Of a stretch of DNA of 64,000 nucleotides, positions 36,786-46,012 are shown one piece after another. A program made the translations under genes and the position numbers. The DNA comes from Faecalicatena fissicatena (GTDB lineage Bacteria > Bacillota > Clostridia > Lachnospirales > Lachnospiraceae): the NCBI GenBank assembly GCA_001028025.1, contig LDAQ01000001.1, positions 65,436-129,435 of the forward strand, given 5' to 3'. The notes beneath the pieces were generated by a model, which was given only the letters and a program-made list of their open reading frames with translations, was not told the DNA's origin and made no database searches. Positions within the stretch are counted from its first letter, which is position 1. The number at the start of each line of letters is the position of its first letter.

Positions 36786-38225
36786 ATGGAAAAGTCAGAA
36801 AAAAAATTACGTGATATTGAAATAGAAAATGGAGAAATTATAGGCATTGAGTACCTGGAAGAAAAATCTCCTGAATTACAGGGAATACGTCTGGGGACGG
36901 TTCCGGAGCGTTGTTGTGTTCGTGTAAAGCTGAGGCCGACAAAAGAATCAGATATTCTTGTAGAATTGTGGATGCCGTTGTCAGGATGGAACGGAAATTT
37001 TCTAGGTACAGGAAATGGAGGATTTGCAGGAAGGATTGATGAATTAGCTTTAATAAATGGGATTAGCCGGGGATATGCTGTTGCAAATACCGATCTGGGC
37101 TCTTCATTAAATCCGGATGATTTAATTGGAAAGCAGGAACGGTGGAAGGATTTTGGGTATCGGGCGACACATCTAATGACATTGGTTTCAAAAAAGCTTA
37201 TTAAAGCGTTTTATTTTAAAGAACCCCGGTATGCATATTTTATGGGAGGTTCTACTGGTGGACAACAGGCACTTATGGAAGCGCAGCGTTATCCTGAGGA
37301 CTATGATGGAATCATTGCCATTGCACCAGCAAATAACAGGGTACATCTTCATACTGCATTTATATGGAATTGGAAGGCGCTGACAGAAATTGAGGGGAAG
37401 GGTATAAGTCTGGAGGAGGCAGATGCCATAACAAATCAGGTTTTAAAATATTATGCTGCGGCGTCAGGCAGTAATGCAGGCGAAGCGTTTATGTCATACC
37501 CACATAAAGTGTCTTTCGATATGCAGATATTTGATGAATTGATAAAAAAGAAAGTCTTAAAGGCAGGACAAGCAGAAGCATTAAAAAAAATCTATCGGGG
37601 TCCTGTAGATCCGGTTACAGGTGAGCAGATTTTCGTGCCCATGGTTCCGGGGAGTGAAAATGGAAACCTGGGGCTGGCTGAACAGGGAAAGAGGGAGAAG
37701 TTTGCAGCAGATTTTTTCTATTTGTTCCGCTGGATATTTGGAAAGGAGTTTAATCCGGAAGAATTTGATTTTCACAGGGATTTGAAAACTGCAAGTGAAA
37801 AATTATCACCTGTTCTGGATGCAACGGAGACAGATATCAGCGGTTTTAAACAAAGAGGCGGGAAATTACTCATGCTTTCAGGGACAGCAGACCCTATTAT
37901 TCCATATACAGATGCAATGAATTATTACAATCGTGTTATTGAAGAAGAACATGGAATAGAAAATACACAGAAGTTTTTCAGATATTTTCTGGTTCCGGGG
38001 CTGGCACATGTTTTCGGAGGACCCGGAGTCCAGGATATAGGGATGCTGGGGCTTGATATTTTCCCAAAGGATAAACGGCACGATGTATTAGCTGCGCTTG
38101 CCGCATGGGTAGAAAAGGGGGAGGCTCCGGATGCCATATATCCAGTGGCTTATAAAAAGGGGCTGTTCGGAAGGGAACTTGATTATGAGAAGAAAATTCA
38201 TCCATATAGAGGTAAAGCGCTTTAG
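36786..38225 (+). CDS. Tannase/feruloyl-esterase-family hydrolase lacking the usual disulfide
   Basis: 479 residues. The fold is recognised from WNGNFLGTGNGGFAG, the nucleophile elbow MGGSTGGQQA (Ser 156), SGTADPIIPY (Asp) and PGLAHVFGG (His 408). In most family members a Cys precedes the catalytic Ser and another follows the His (the CS-D-HC motif); here these positions are Gly 155 and Val 409, so both partners of that disulfide are lost together. This fits a cytoplasmic enzyme without a signal peptide. It probably cleaves feruloyl, galloyl or similar esters of imported glycosides. It is 27 bases after GH78 and 12 before GH3. Confidence 0.85.
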   Translation: MEKSEKKLRDIEIENGEIIGIEYLEEKSPELQGIRLGTVPERCCVRVKLRPTKESDILVELWMPLSGWNGNFLGTGNGGFAGRIDELALINGISRGYAVANTDLGSSLNPDDLIGKQERWKDFGYRATHLMTLVSKKLIKAFYFKEPRYAYFMGGSTGGQQALMEAQRYPEDYDGIIAIAPANNRVHLHTAFIWNWKALTEIEGKGISLEEADAITNQVLKYYAAASGSNAGEAFMSYPHKVSFDMQIFDELIKKKVLKAGQAEALKKIYRGPVDPVTGEQIFVPMVPGSENGNLGLAEQGKREKFAADFFYLFRWIFGKEFNPEEFDFHRDLKTASEKLSPVLDATETDISGFKQRGGKLLMLSGTADPIIPYTDAMNYYNRVIEEEHGIENTQKFFRYFLVPGLAHVFGGPGVQDIGMLGLDIFPKDKRHDVLAALAAWVEKGEAPDAIYPVAYKKGLFGRELDYEKKIHPYRGKAL

Positions 38226-38237
38226 GAGGTACTTTAT

Positions 38238-40529
38238 ATGAAATCAGAAGAAATTGCAGAAATAGTATCTCAGATGACATTGGAAGAAAAAGCATCGTTA
38301 TGTTCCGGGAAGGATTTTTGGCATACGAAGGATATTCGGAGATTAGGAATCCGGGAAATCATGATGGCCGACGGTCCAAATGGACTGCGGAAGCAGGAAG
38401 GGGCATGCGACCATCTGGGTGTGAATGAAAGCGTGGAGGCAGTTTGTTTTCCGACAGGCAGCGCGCTTGGAGCATCCTTTGACCGGGAGTTGCTTCAAAA
38501 TGTAGGGGACATCTTAGGGAATGAATGCAGAGCAGAAAGTGTTGCAATATTGCTGGGGCCGGGAGTAAATATGAAACGTTCACCGTTATGCGGAAGAAAT
38601 TTTGAATATTTTTCAGAGGATCCCTATTTGGCATCTGAGCTTGCTGCGGCTGAAATACAGGGAGTGCAGGCCCATCATATAGGATGCTGCATCAAACATT
38701 TTCTGGCAAATAATCAGGAGCAATTCAGAATGTCCATTTCTTCCGAAGTTGATGAGCGTACATTACGTGAAATATATCTCGGTGCATTTGAAAATGCAGT
38801 AAAAAAAGGGAAACCGTGGTCCGTAATGTCAAGCTACAACAGAATAAATGGGGAATATGTGGCTGACAGCAGAAAATTCCTGACGGAAATTCTAAGAGAA
38901 GAGTGGGGATTTGAAGGTGCTGTTATAACGGACTGGGGTGGTGTGAGTGACAGGATCTTAGGTCTGCGTGCCGGGTTAGATTTGGAAATGCCGTCCTCCT
39001 ATGGTGTGAATGACAAAAGAATTACAGAGGCGGTAAAGTCAGGGGAATTGGAAATAGAGATTTTAGATGAAGCCATAAGGCGCATCTTAAAGTTAATTAC
39101 AGATTTTGAAGAGGGGAAAGAAAAGAACGCTGTTTTCGACAGGGAGAAGGATCATTTGGCAGCAGGGGAAATAGCCGCCCAATGTGCAGTCTTACTGAAA
39201 AATGAAGGTATCCTGCCCTTACATGATACGCAGACAGTGGCATTTATAGGACAGTATGCATTTGCCCCCCGCTACCAGGGCGGCGGGAGTTCACATATCA
39301 ATTCTTTTAAAGTAGACAGCGCATTTGAAATATTAAGAGGGAATCCTAATGTAAAGTTTGTCCAGGGTTATTGTGATGAAGATGAGAGCCAGTCAGGAAT
39401 GCTGAGAGAGGAGGCCTTGCAGACCGCTTCCGAGTCGGATGCGGCAGTCATTTTTGCCGGGCTTCCGGACAATTATGAAATTGAAGGACAGGATCGGACA
39501 CATATGAAAATGCCGGAACAGCAGATACGTTTAATAGAAGAAGTGGCGAGGGTAAATTCCAATGTGGCAGTCGTTTTGCATAATGGATCCCCAATTGAAA
39601 TGCCATGGCTTGATAAAGTGAATGCTGTTCTTGAGATGTATCTGGGAGGGGAAGGCTGCGGAAGGGCAGCATGTGATTTACTATATGGAAAGACAAATCC
39701 ATCGGGCAGGCTGGCAGAAACATTCCCAATGAAACTGGAAGACAATCCGTCTTATTTATATTATCATCGTGGAAGGGATAAGGCAGAATATAGGGAAGGC
39801 ATTTATGTAGGATACCGGTATTATGATACGAAGAACATACCGGTTCTATTTCCATTTGGTCATGGGCTGAGTTATACAAACTTTGCATATTCTAATCTCG
39901 GGCTTTCTGAAAAAAGAATTACAGATATGGATCTTTTAGATGTTACTGTAGATGTCTGTAATACGGGAAGTTTGCCGGGAAAAGAGGTTGTACTGCTTTT
40001 TGTAGCGCCGCCGGATACTGGAACGATTAACCGTCCTGCAAAAGAATTAAAGGAATTTTCCAAGGTGGAATTAAAACCGGGAGAGTCCCGGAGTGTAAAA
40101 TTTACATTATCAAAACGAGCCTTCGCATATTATGAAGAAAGCATTCATGACTGGTATGTTGAAAAAGGAAAATATCGGATTCTGATCTGTAAATCGGCAC
40201 AAGAGGTGCTGCTGGAAGGGGAGCTGGAGGTTTACCCGGAAAAAGAAGTAACAGAGGTGTTTGACCTGACTACACCTATAGGTATTATCCTGAAAGATCC
40301 TGTGGGGCAGCAGGTATTGGGAGAGCTGATGGCAGCAAAGAAGCCCCGGACAGGCGCTGGAAGGGATCGGCCTGGTGAGAAGGATAATGGCAAAATGCTG
40401 GAAGCCATGACCGCACAGCTCCCGCTTAGAGCACTTTTAAGCTTTCGTGATATGGGAATTGGGCATGCCAAGCTGCAGCAGATAATAGATAAAATCAATC
40501 TAATGCGGAGCGATAAATGTGTAAAATAA
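38238..40529 (+). CDS. GH3 beta-glycosidase (second copy) with C-terminal helical extension
   Basis: 763 residues. The GH3 barrel is marked by MMADGPNGLRKQ, LLGPGVNMKRSPLCGRNFEY and IKHFLANNQEQ, with the nucleophile in VITDWGGVSD (Asp 232); the second domain and FnIII-like domain (YPFGHGLSY-type motif as LFPFGHGLSYTNF) follow. The last 95 residues are extra: TPIGIILKDPVGQQVLGEL and later LPLRALLSF and LQQIIDKIN. Similar segments occur on the GH78 and esterase of the same operon. AGGAGG lies just before the ATG, 12 bases after the tannase-like stop. Confidence 0.94.
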   Translation: MKSEEIAEIVSQMTLEEKASLCSGKDFWHTKDIRRLGIREIMMADGPNGLRKQEGACDHLGVNESVEAVCFPTGSALGASFDRELLQNVGDILGNECRAESVAILLGPGVNMKRSPLCGRNFEYFSEDPYLASELAAAEIQGVQAHHIGCCIKHFLANNQEQFRMSISSEVDERTLREIYLGAFENAVKKGKPWSVMSSYNRINGEYVADSRKFLTEILREEWGFEGAVITDWGGVSDRILGLRAGLDLEMPSSYGVNDKRITEAVKSGELEIEILDEAIRRILKLITDFEEGKEKNAVFDREKDHLAAGEIAAQCAVLLKNEGILPLHDTQTVAFIGQYAFAPRYQGGGSSHINSFKVDSAFEILRGNPNVKFVQGYCDEDESQSGMLREEALQTASESDAAVIFAGLPDNYEIEGQDRTHMKMPEQQIRLIEEVARVNSNVAVVLHNGSPIEMPWLDKVNAVLEMYLGGEGCGRAACDLLYGKTNPSGRLAETFPMKLEDNPSYLYYHRGRDKAEYREGIYVGYRYYDTKNIPVLFPFGHGLSYTNFAYSNLGLSEKRITDMDLLDVTVDVCNTGSLPGKEVVLLFVAPPDTGTINRPAKELKEFSKVELKPGESRSVKFTLSKRAFAYYEESIHDWYVEKGKYRILICKSAQEVLLEGELEVYPEKEVTEVFDLTTPIGIILKDPVGQQVLGELMAAKKPRTGAGRDRPGEKDNGKMLEAMTAQLPLRALLSFRDMGIGHAKLQQIIDKINLMRSDKCVK

Positions 40530-40569
40530 ATGATTGCTGATCAGATGATCACAGGAAAGGATTATAAAT

Positions 40570-41613
40570 ATGGAATTAAAAAGAATCGTTTTAAATAAAA
40601 AAAGAAATGTGAATTTAACGGCCATTCTCCAGGGTGTTGGTGGTGAGTTCATCAGGGTGAACCGCAGGCCCGCTGTCCTGGTGCTGCCTGGAGGCGGATA
40701 TGATATGTGTTCTGATATCGAAGCAGAACCAGTTGCTTTAGCATATGCAAAGGCTGGATACCAGGCATTTATACTCCGGTATTCAGTAGGGGAGCATGCA
40801 ATCTGGCCATATCCTCTGGAGGACTATGAGCAGGCAGTCGAGTTAATAAGAGAGCATGCAGAAGAATGGGGGATTTATTCGGATAAGATTGTAGTAGTGG
40901 GATTTTCTGCAGGGGGTCATCTTGCAGCATGTACGGCTGTTATGAGTAAATATAGACCCAATGCGGCAATTATAGGCTATGCTCCTGTTGGAGTCAGGGG
41001 GTCAAAGTTGATGGAAAGTAAACAGCTTCCGTCACCTATAGATTATGTAGATCAAAATACCAGTCCCTGCTTCTTATTTGCAGCGAGGGATGATATGCTT
41101 GTCACCATAGATAATACACTGGAGTTCCAGCTGGCACTGGCAAAAACAAATGTTACATTCGAATCTCATGTTTATGCATTTGGTTCCCATGGTTTTTCAA
41201 CAGGGGAGAAGGCAGTTAAATATGTCAGGACTTGCAGCCGTGTTCCAAATTGGGTGAATGATAGTATTGAGTGGCTCAAGGAAATTCAGGGTGATTTTGG
41301 AAATGGAGAATTAGGTGAACCAGAGTTTGGAAAGAAGATAAATGATGATTTGGAACCGTTCTTATCTGTTGATTGCACAATTCACAGACTGAAGACAAAG
41401 CAGGAATTATTGGATGAGTCGTTGGTACCGTATCTTGGCATATTGGATAACAGAGGAATGGAGGCGGAAAGAATGGAAGGGCCTCTGGCAGACTTCGTGA
41501 AAAATGTACGGCTGAGGGATATGCTTTTGACGGTTGGTATAACGGATGAAGAGATTGCCAGAATTGATGCAAAACTTAGGAAGACAAGAATGACAAAGAA
41601 ACAGTTAGGTTAG
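40570..41613 (+). CDS. BD-FAE-like alpha/beta-hydrolase esterase with C-terminal helical extension
   Basis: 347 residues. The COG0657-type core has the oxyanion motif LVLPGGGYDMC, nucleophile elbow VVGFSAGGH (Ser 113), an Asp in FAARDDMLV and the His in FGSHGFS. Such enzymes deacetylate sugars or cleave feruloyl esters in the cytoplasm. The hydrolase core ends near residue 240; about 105 residues follow, containing CTIHRLKTKQELLDESL and RLRDMLLTVGITDEEIARID, like the tails of the GH78 and GH3 in this operon. Last gene of the operon, before a terminator. Confidence 0.85.
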   Translation: MELKRIVLNKKRNVNLTAILQGVGGEFIRVNRRPAVLVLPGGGYDMCSDIEAEPVALAYAKAGYQAFILRYSVGEHAIWPYPLEDYEQAVELIREHAEEWGIYSDKIVVVGFSAGGHLAACTAVMSKYRPNAAIIGYAPVGVRGSKLMESKQLPSPIDYVDQNTSPCFLFAARDDMLVTIDNTLEFQLALAKTNVTFESHVYAFGSHGFSTGEKAVKYVRTCSRVPNWVNDSIEWLKEIQGDFGNGELGEPEFGKKINDDLEPFLSVDCTIHRLKTKQELLDESLVPYLGILDNRGMEAERMEGPLADFVKNVRLRDMLLTVGITDEEIARIDAKLRKTRMTKKQLG

Positions 41614-41653
41614 GGCACTTGATTTTGTGTTTCTGTAATTTTCATGAAATCCT

Positions 41654-41699
41654 AAGTCTTTCATGCAGTAGTGAAATAGTACTGCAGGTAGGGCTTTTT
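41654..41699 (+). terminator. Terminator of the second rhamnosidase operon
   Basis: A 17-bp stem with two mismatches and G-U pairs (41654-41670 with 41680-41696), tight at GCAGTA/TACTGC, followed by TTTTT. Confidence 0.7.
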
Positions 41700-41957
41700 A
41701 TGAAAGATTTTTATTACGGTATTCACGAGGCGATCGCCCAACATTACGTTTAAACACTTTACTGAAATAATTCCCATTACTGAATCCCAGTTTATAAGCA
41801 ATATCATTTAAAGTTAAATTTGTTTCGTCAAGCAAATGCCTGGCTTCAGTCAGTTTTAATTCCATAATATTAGGAAAAAAGATTTTGCCCGGTTTCCTTT
41901 TTAAATAAGCGGGAAAGATGTTCCTTGCTAAGATAAAAAGTATCCGCCAAATCAGCC
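41698..41957 (-). pseudogene. AraC-family regulator remnant, frameshifted
   Basis: On the minus strand one frame encodes ADLADTFYLSKEHLSRLFKK then ETGQNLFS and a stop (first helix-turn-helix). A second frame, shifted at the TTTTTTCC run near 41875, continues with MELKLTEARHLLDETNLT and IAYKLGFSNGNYFSKVF to a stop at 41698 (second helix-turn-helix). Joined, they give the last 80 or so residues of an AraC protein. The upstream sensor domain is gone. This is a decayed regulator next to two intact AraC-controlled operons. Confidence 0.85.
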
Positions 41958-42085
41958 GTCTTTTTTCAGAAGAAATCTGCGGATTTCGAATGGACTACTA
42001 ATTAAAAATGAAAAGTCAAATAAAAAACGCTTCTGAAAAAAATTAAAAGTAGAGAATAAATTACCATACTCTATGACACAGAGAA

Positions 42086-42127
42086 AAACCGCTGTAATCC
42101 TTATAAATAAAGGGCTTACAGCGGTTT
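42086..42127. terminator. Hairpin downstream of the RpiR gene
   Basis: AAACCGCTGTAA (42086-42097) and TTACAGCGGTTT (42116-42127) form a perfect 12-bp stem. On the minus strand it is followed by TTTCTCTG, on the plus strand by GTTCTT; it probably ends the RpiR transcript. Confidence 0.65.
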
Positions 42128-42250
42128 GTTCTTGGACGAACTGTCAAAGACAGGATTGTTGCATTTTAACAATACTATAAAAATATAATGGCTAGAAAAA
42201 ACGTATAAAGTTATGATATAACAGTTTTCACGGTTTTTAATTCCGACATA

Positions 42251-43126
42251 TTAATATCCGTATAGGTAGTCTTTAAAATTTTTGCGGTTAGAGGCAGCAA
42301 TTTGGGCAATGCGGTCCCAATCACCGGATGCATATGCAACAGCTAAAGCATCAATAATAGAGATGTGTACGATTCTTGTTGCAGTTCCCAAATCATCAAT
42401 AGAATGATCTTTTCGATATACCTGCAGTACACAGTCAGACATTTTAGCTAAAGGTGAGGAAGGATCCTGGGTTAAACAAATGGTATGGGCTCCAGATCTT
42501 ACCGCAACTTCCATTGCATTCAGCGGAACTTTTGAGCGTCCGGATATAGAAATGGCGAAAGCCACATCCTCTGGTTTCAAAGTATTCGCCAATACTATTT
42601 GTGATAGACCTTCAAATTCAGCGTAAGCACTTTTGCCATAATGCAGAAAATGCTCTTTAGCCATACTGGCGACAAGAGCAGAACTACCAACACCAAAGAA
42701 AGCCAGCTTATTACAATTAGTGATTAGTTCTAGTGCCTCAGAAACAATATGCTCATTTATCATATCCAAAGTAAATTTTATATCTTCATATTCAATCTGC
42801 ATAACTTTTTTGACTACATCAATAGTTGAATCATCCCTATTAATTCCTTCAGGTACATGAATAACAGAATTATTTCCCTGATCTTTGGCCAGTTTTAGAC
42901 GAAAGTCCCGATATCCCTTAAACCCTAACCGCTGACAAAAACGAACGACTGTCGCCTCACTTAGATTAAGTGTATCAGCGATTTCCTTTGAAGTTTGATT
43001 AATGATTTTCCCAGGTGACGATATTATGTAATCAGCAATCTTACATTGCGATTCATTTAAATTTTCCTTTTGAGACATAATATAAGGAATCACATTTACA
43101 ATATTTTCAGTTAATATTAGAATCAC
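42251..43126 (-). CDS. MurR/RpiR-family transcriptional regulator with SIS domain
   Basis: About 291 residues. An N-terminal RpiR helix-turn-helix (QTSKEIADTLNLSEATVVRF) is followed by a phosphosugar-binding SIS domain (FFGVGSSALVASMAKEHFLH, AISISGRSKVPLNAMEVA). Divergent from the ABC-DeoC-ROK-glycyl radical operon, it is the obvious regulator, and its SIS domain predicts a phosphorylated sugar as ligand, in line with the ROK kinase in the operon. The start is uncertain: AGAGGTG is followed by codons GTG, ATT, CTA, ATA, none an ideal start; GTG at 43126 is used here, and the first ATG is at 43078. Confidence 0.9.
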   Translation of the reverse strand: MILILTENIVNVIPYIMSQKENLNESQCKIADYIISSPGKIINQTSKEIADTLNLSEATVVRFCQRLGFKGYRDFRLKLAKDQGNNSVIHVPEGINRDDSTIDVVKKVMQIEYEDIKFTLDMINEHIVSEALELITNCNKLAFFGVGSSALVASMAKEHFLHYGKSAYAEFEGLSQIVLANTLKPEDVAFAISISGRSKVPLNAMEVAVRSGAHTICLTQDPSSPLAKMSDCVLQVYRKDHSIDDLGTATRIVHISIIDALAVAYASGDWDRIAQIAASNRKNFKDYLYGY

Positions 43127-43147
43127 CTCTTTCTGTTTATAATAGAT

Positions 43148-43176
43148 AGGATATCCTGAGTGGAACAAAAAGTCAA
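43148..43176 (-). promoter_or_regulatory. Promoter of the RpiR gene
   Basis: On the minus strand TTGACT (43176-43171), 17 bases and TATCCT (43153-43148). Confidence 0.55.
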
Positions 43177-43245
43177 TAAAAAGAGATAAACATGTGAAAG
43201 AAACTTGCACAAAAATAAGAGGTGCTTTTTGTGAATTCTATCATA

Positions 43246-43274
43246 TTGACCGTTTTTGGGAAGCATGTTATAGT
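43246..43274 (+). promoter_or_regulatory. Promoter of the ABC/DeoC/ROK/glycyl-radical operon
   Basis: TTGACC (43246-43251), 17-base spacer and TATAGT (43269-43274), about 95 bases before the first gene. Confidence 0.7.
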
Positions 43275-43367
43275 TTTGAATAGAAAGAAAATTTCAGCAA
43301 AAAGACAAAATATAAGAAGTAAAGTTTCATACGTGTCTTGGAAAGTAGCTGGATAAGGAGGCGTTAT

Positions 43368-44900
43368 ATGGAAGAAGTTGTTGTTTCTATGCAACATGTA
43401 AGCAAAAGTTTTCCAGGTGTTAAAGCACTGGATGATGTCCAGTTAACGTTACGCAAAGGAGAAGTTATGGCTCTTTTGGGTGAAAACGGTGCTGGAAAGT
43501 CTACGCTTGTGAAAATCCTAAGTGGTGTATATAAAAGGGATGAAGGAAGTCTTACCATTTTAGGAAACGAGGTAGATAAAGATTTCAATACCAAAAAAGC
43601 TGTCGAAGCTGGCGTAGCAATTATTCATCAGGAATTAAATATGTGTCAGCATCTTACCGTAGCTGAAAATATTTTTTTAGGCAGAGAACTTGTTGTTGGC
43701 GGAAGACTTAATAATCGGGAAATGAAAAAAAGAGCAAAACAGCAGTTAGGGGAATTGGGGATTGACAATCTTGATCCGGATACTACGATGAGTGAACTTC
43801 CGGTGGGCAGACAGCAGATGGTGGAGATATCAAAAGCTTTGATGCTGAATGCGAATATTTTAGTTATGGATGAACCATCCTCATCTCTATCAAACGCAGA
43901 GGTGGAAGAACTTTTTAGGATTATTAACAGGCTGAAGAGTGAGGGGAAAGCGATTGTTTACATTAGTCACAGACTGCAAGAGTTAAAACATATTGTTGAT
44001 CGCGTAACCATTATGCGTGATGGAAAGTTTATTACAGATGGTAAGTTTGAAGACTTTTCAATGGATCAGCTAATTGCAAATATGGTCGGGCGTGAAATTA
44101 CCAATCAGTTTCCGCGTGATGTTGTGCCGCGAGGCAAAAAAGTTTTTGAAGTTAAAAACTTAAATGCCGGCCGAATGGTTCAAAATATAAGTTTTGAGGC
44201 ATATGCCGGTGAGGTGGTTGGCCTTGCAGGTCTGGTAGGAGCTGGCAGAACTGAAACCAGCAGAGCGATTTTTGGAGTCGATCAAAAAGAGAGCGGTCAA
44301 ATCTTTGTAGATGGAAAGGAAGTATCTATTAAAAGACCTGTAGATGCCATTAACGCCGGAATTGTCTTGGTTCCGGAAGATCGGAAAAGAGATGGGCTAT
44401 GCACCTTGCTGTCTATTGGAGATAATATTGCATTACCAAATCTGGACACGATATGTAAAGGCGGATTTCTTGGCAAGATAAATAAAAAAGTTGAAAATGA
44501 GATGATTGAGAAAGGGAAGGCATTGTTAACAATTAAAATGTCGGGTCCCGAGGTTGATGCCGGTACTCTGTCAGGAGGAAACCAGCAAAAGGTTGTCGTA
44601 GCAAAATGGCTTGCTCAAGATGCGAGAGTGGTAATTTTTGATGAGCCTACGAGAGGTATCGATGTTGCAGCAAAGGTTGAAATCTATCAGATCATCAATC
44701 AACTAAAGAAGCAAGGCGTTGCGGTGATCATTATTTCTTCAGAGATGCCGGAAGTAATGGGCATCAGTGATAGAATTTTAGTTATGTGTGAAGGTAGATT
44801 GACAGGAGAGGTTTCAGCAGATGAAGCGACCGAACAAAGTGTTTTGACTTTGGCTGTAAAATTTAAAGACAAGATAGAAGATACAACTGTAGAAATGTAA
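43368..44900 (+). CDS. Sugar ABC transporter ATP-binding protein, RbsA/MglA type
   Basis: 510 residues with two fused nucleotide-binding domains. The first has GENGAGKST (Walker A), LPVGRQQMVEISKAL and ILVMDEPSSSL (Walker B). The second has the degenerate GLVGAGRTET loop usual in this family, the signature LSGGNQQKVVVAKWL and VVIFDEPTRGIDV. It powers uptake of a monosaccharide-sized solute. ATG at 43368 follows AGGAGG; a TTG ten codons earlier is ignored. First gene of the operon. Confidence 0.95.
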   Translation: MEEVVVSMQHVSKSFPGVKALDDVQLTLRKGEVMALLGENGAGKSTLVKILSGVYKRDEGSLTILGNEVDKDFNTKKAVEAGVAIIHQELNMCQHLTVAENIFLGRELVVGGRLNNREMKKRAKQQLGELGIDNLDPDTTMSELPVGRQQMVEISKALMLNANILVMDEPSSSLSNAEVEELFRIINRLKSEGKAIVYISHRLQELKHIVDRVTIMRDGKFITDGKFEDFSMDQLIANMVGREITNQFPRDVVPRGKKVFEVKNLNAGRMVQNISFEAYAGEVVGLAGLVGAGRTETSRAIFGVDQKESGQIFVDGKEVSIKRPVDAINAGIVLVPEDRKRDGLCTLLSIGDNIALPNLDTICKGGFLGKINKKVENEMIEKGKALLTIKMSGPEVDAGTLSGGNQQKVVVAKWLAQDARVVIFDEPTRGIDVAAKVEIYQIINQLKKQGVAVIIISSEMPEVMGISDRILVMCEGRLTGEVSADEATEQSVLTLAVKFKDKIEDTTVEM

Positions 44901-44912
44901 AGGAGAGGGTTT

Positions 44913-45902
44913 ATGGATAAACAAAAAAATGTTTTATTAAAGTGGACGAAACAAAAAGGAATGGGGCAGGCACTGACAGCTTTTGGCGGTGTTATTATTC
45001 TAATGATTGTGTTTACGGTTATGAATACAAACTTTGCATCATCCCACAACCTAATGAGTTTGGTACGTCAAACTTGTCCCTATTTATTGGTTGGTATCGG
45101 TCAGGGATATGTATGCATTACCGGAAATATTGACTTATCAATAGGTTCTGTCATTGGTATGAGTTCAATGATTTCTGCAACGCTGATGTGTAATGGGGTA
45201 CACCCTATATTGGCCATCCTAGTAGCATTCGTTATATGTATGGTTGTCGGGGGCGTAAACGGAGTACTGGTAGGAGGATTTAAATTGCCGCCGTTCATTG
45301 CAACACTTGGAACGATGACGATTGGCCGGGGAATCGCCCAGATCGTAAACGGTAATTATAATACCGGTGACATCGGACAGGGGGCGGCTCAGGTCTTTAG
45401 AGATATTTTCTATTATGGGAAATTTTTAGGACTCTATACCGGTGTTTGGATTACAATTATTATTTGGATTATTTTCAATTACATATTAAGCAAGACGAAA
45501 TCAGGAAGACATATTTATGCAATTGGTTCTAATGTAGATGCGGCCAGATTATCAGGTGTAAATGTGCTGACAACGGTTACAAAAGCGTATCTCATTTCAT
45601 CTTTTTGCGCCTTTACGACTGGTTTGATGGTTCTGGCAGCGGCGGGAATGGGTGCTATGGATGCAGGCATGACATATGAAATGTATGGTGTTGCGGCAGC
45701 TGTAATCGGAGGGATCTCAACTCTGGGTGGAAGTGGTTTGCTGATTGGAGTTATTGCTGGTGCCGGTGTTTGGGCAGTATTGCAAAATGGATTGACATTT
45801 GTAAATGCGCCGGTTGCAATAAGAAATATTATCATCGGAACAATCGTTATTATATGTGTGCTTCTGGATATCATTAGAAGCAGTGGTAAAAAAGACAAAT
45901 AA
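44913..45902 (+). CDS. Sugar ABC transporter permease, RbsC type
   Basis: 329 residues, mostly hydrophobic, with the RbsC-like blocks GNIDLSIGSVIGMSS, NGVLVGGFKLPPFIATLGTM, IYAIGSNVDAARLSGVNV and GGISTLGGSGLLIG. It forms the homodimeric membrane channel with the RbsA-type ATPase 12 bases upstream. Confidence 0.95.
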   Translation: MDKQKNVLLKWTKQKGMGQALTAFGGVIILMIVFTVMNTNFASSHNLMSLVRQTCPYLLVGIGQGYVCITGNIDLSIGSVIGMSSMISATLMCNGVHPILAILVAFVICMVVGGVNGVLVGGFKLPPFIATLGTMTIGRGIAQIVNGNYNTGDIGQGAAQVFRDIFYYGKFLGLYTGVWITIIIWIIFNYILSKTKSGRHIYAIGSNVDAARLSGVNVLTTVTKAYLISSFCAFTTGLMVLAAAGMGAMDAGMTYEMYGVAAAVIGGISTLGGSGLLIGVIAGAGVWAVLQNGLTFVNAPVAIRNIIIGTIVIICVLLDIIRSSGKKDK

Positions 45903-46012
45903 CAAACCTTATTTTCGGAAAAGGAGGTCATTGCTTATTTCGTTTACCATAGTAATGATACCTTTAAATAAATGGAATAACAAAAACATCAATTCAAAAA
46001 GGAGGAAGCAAA

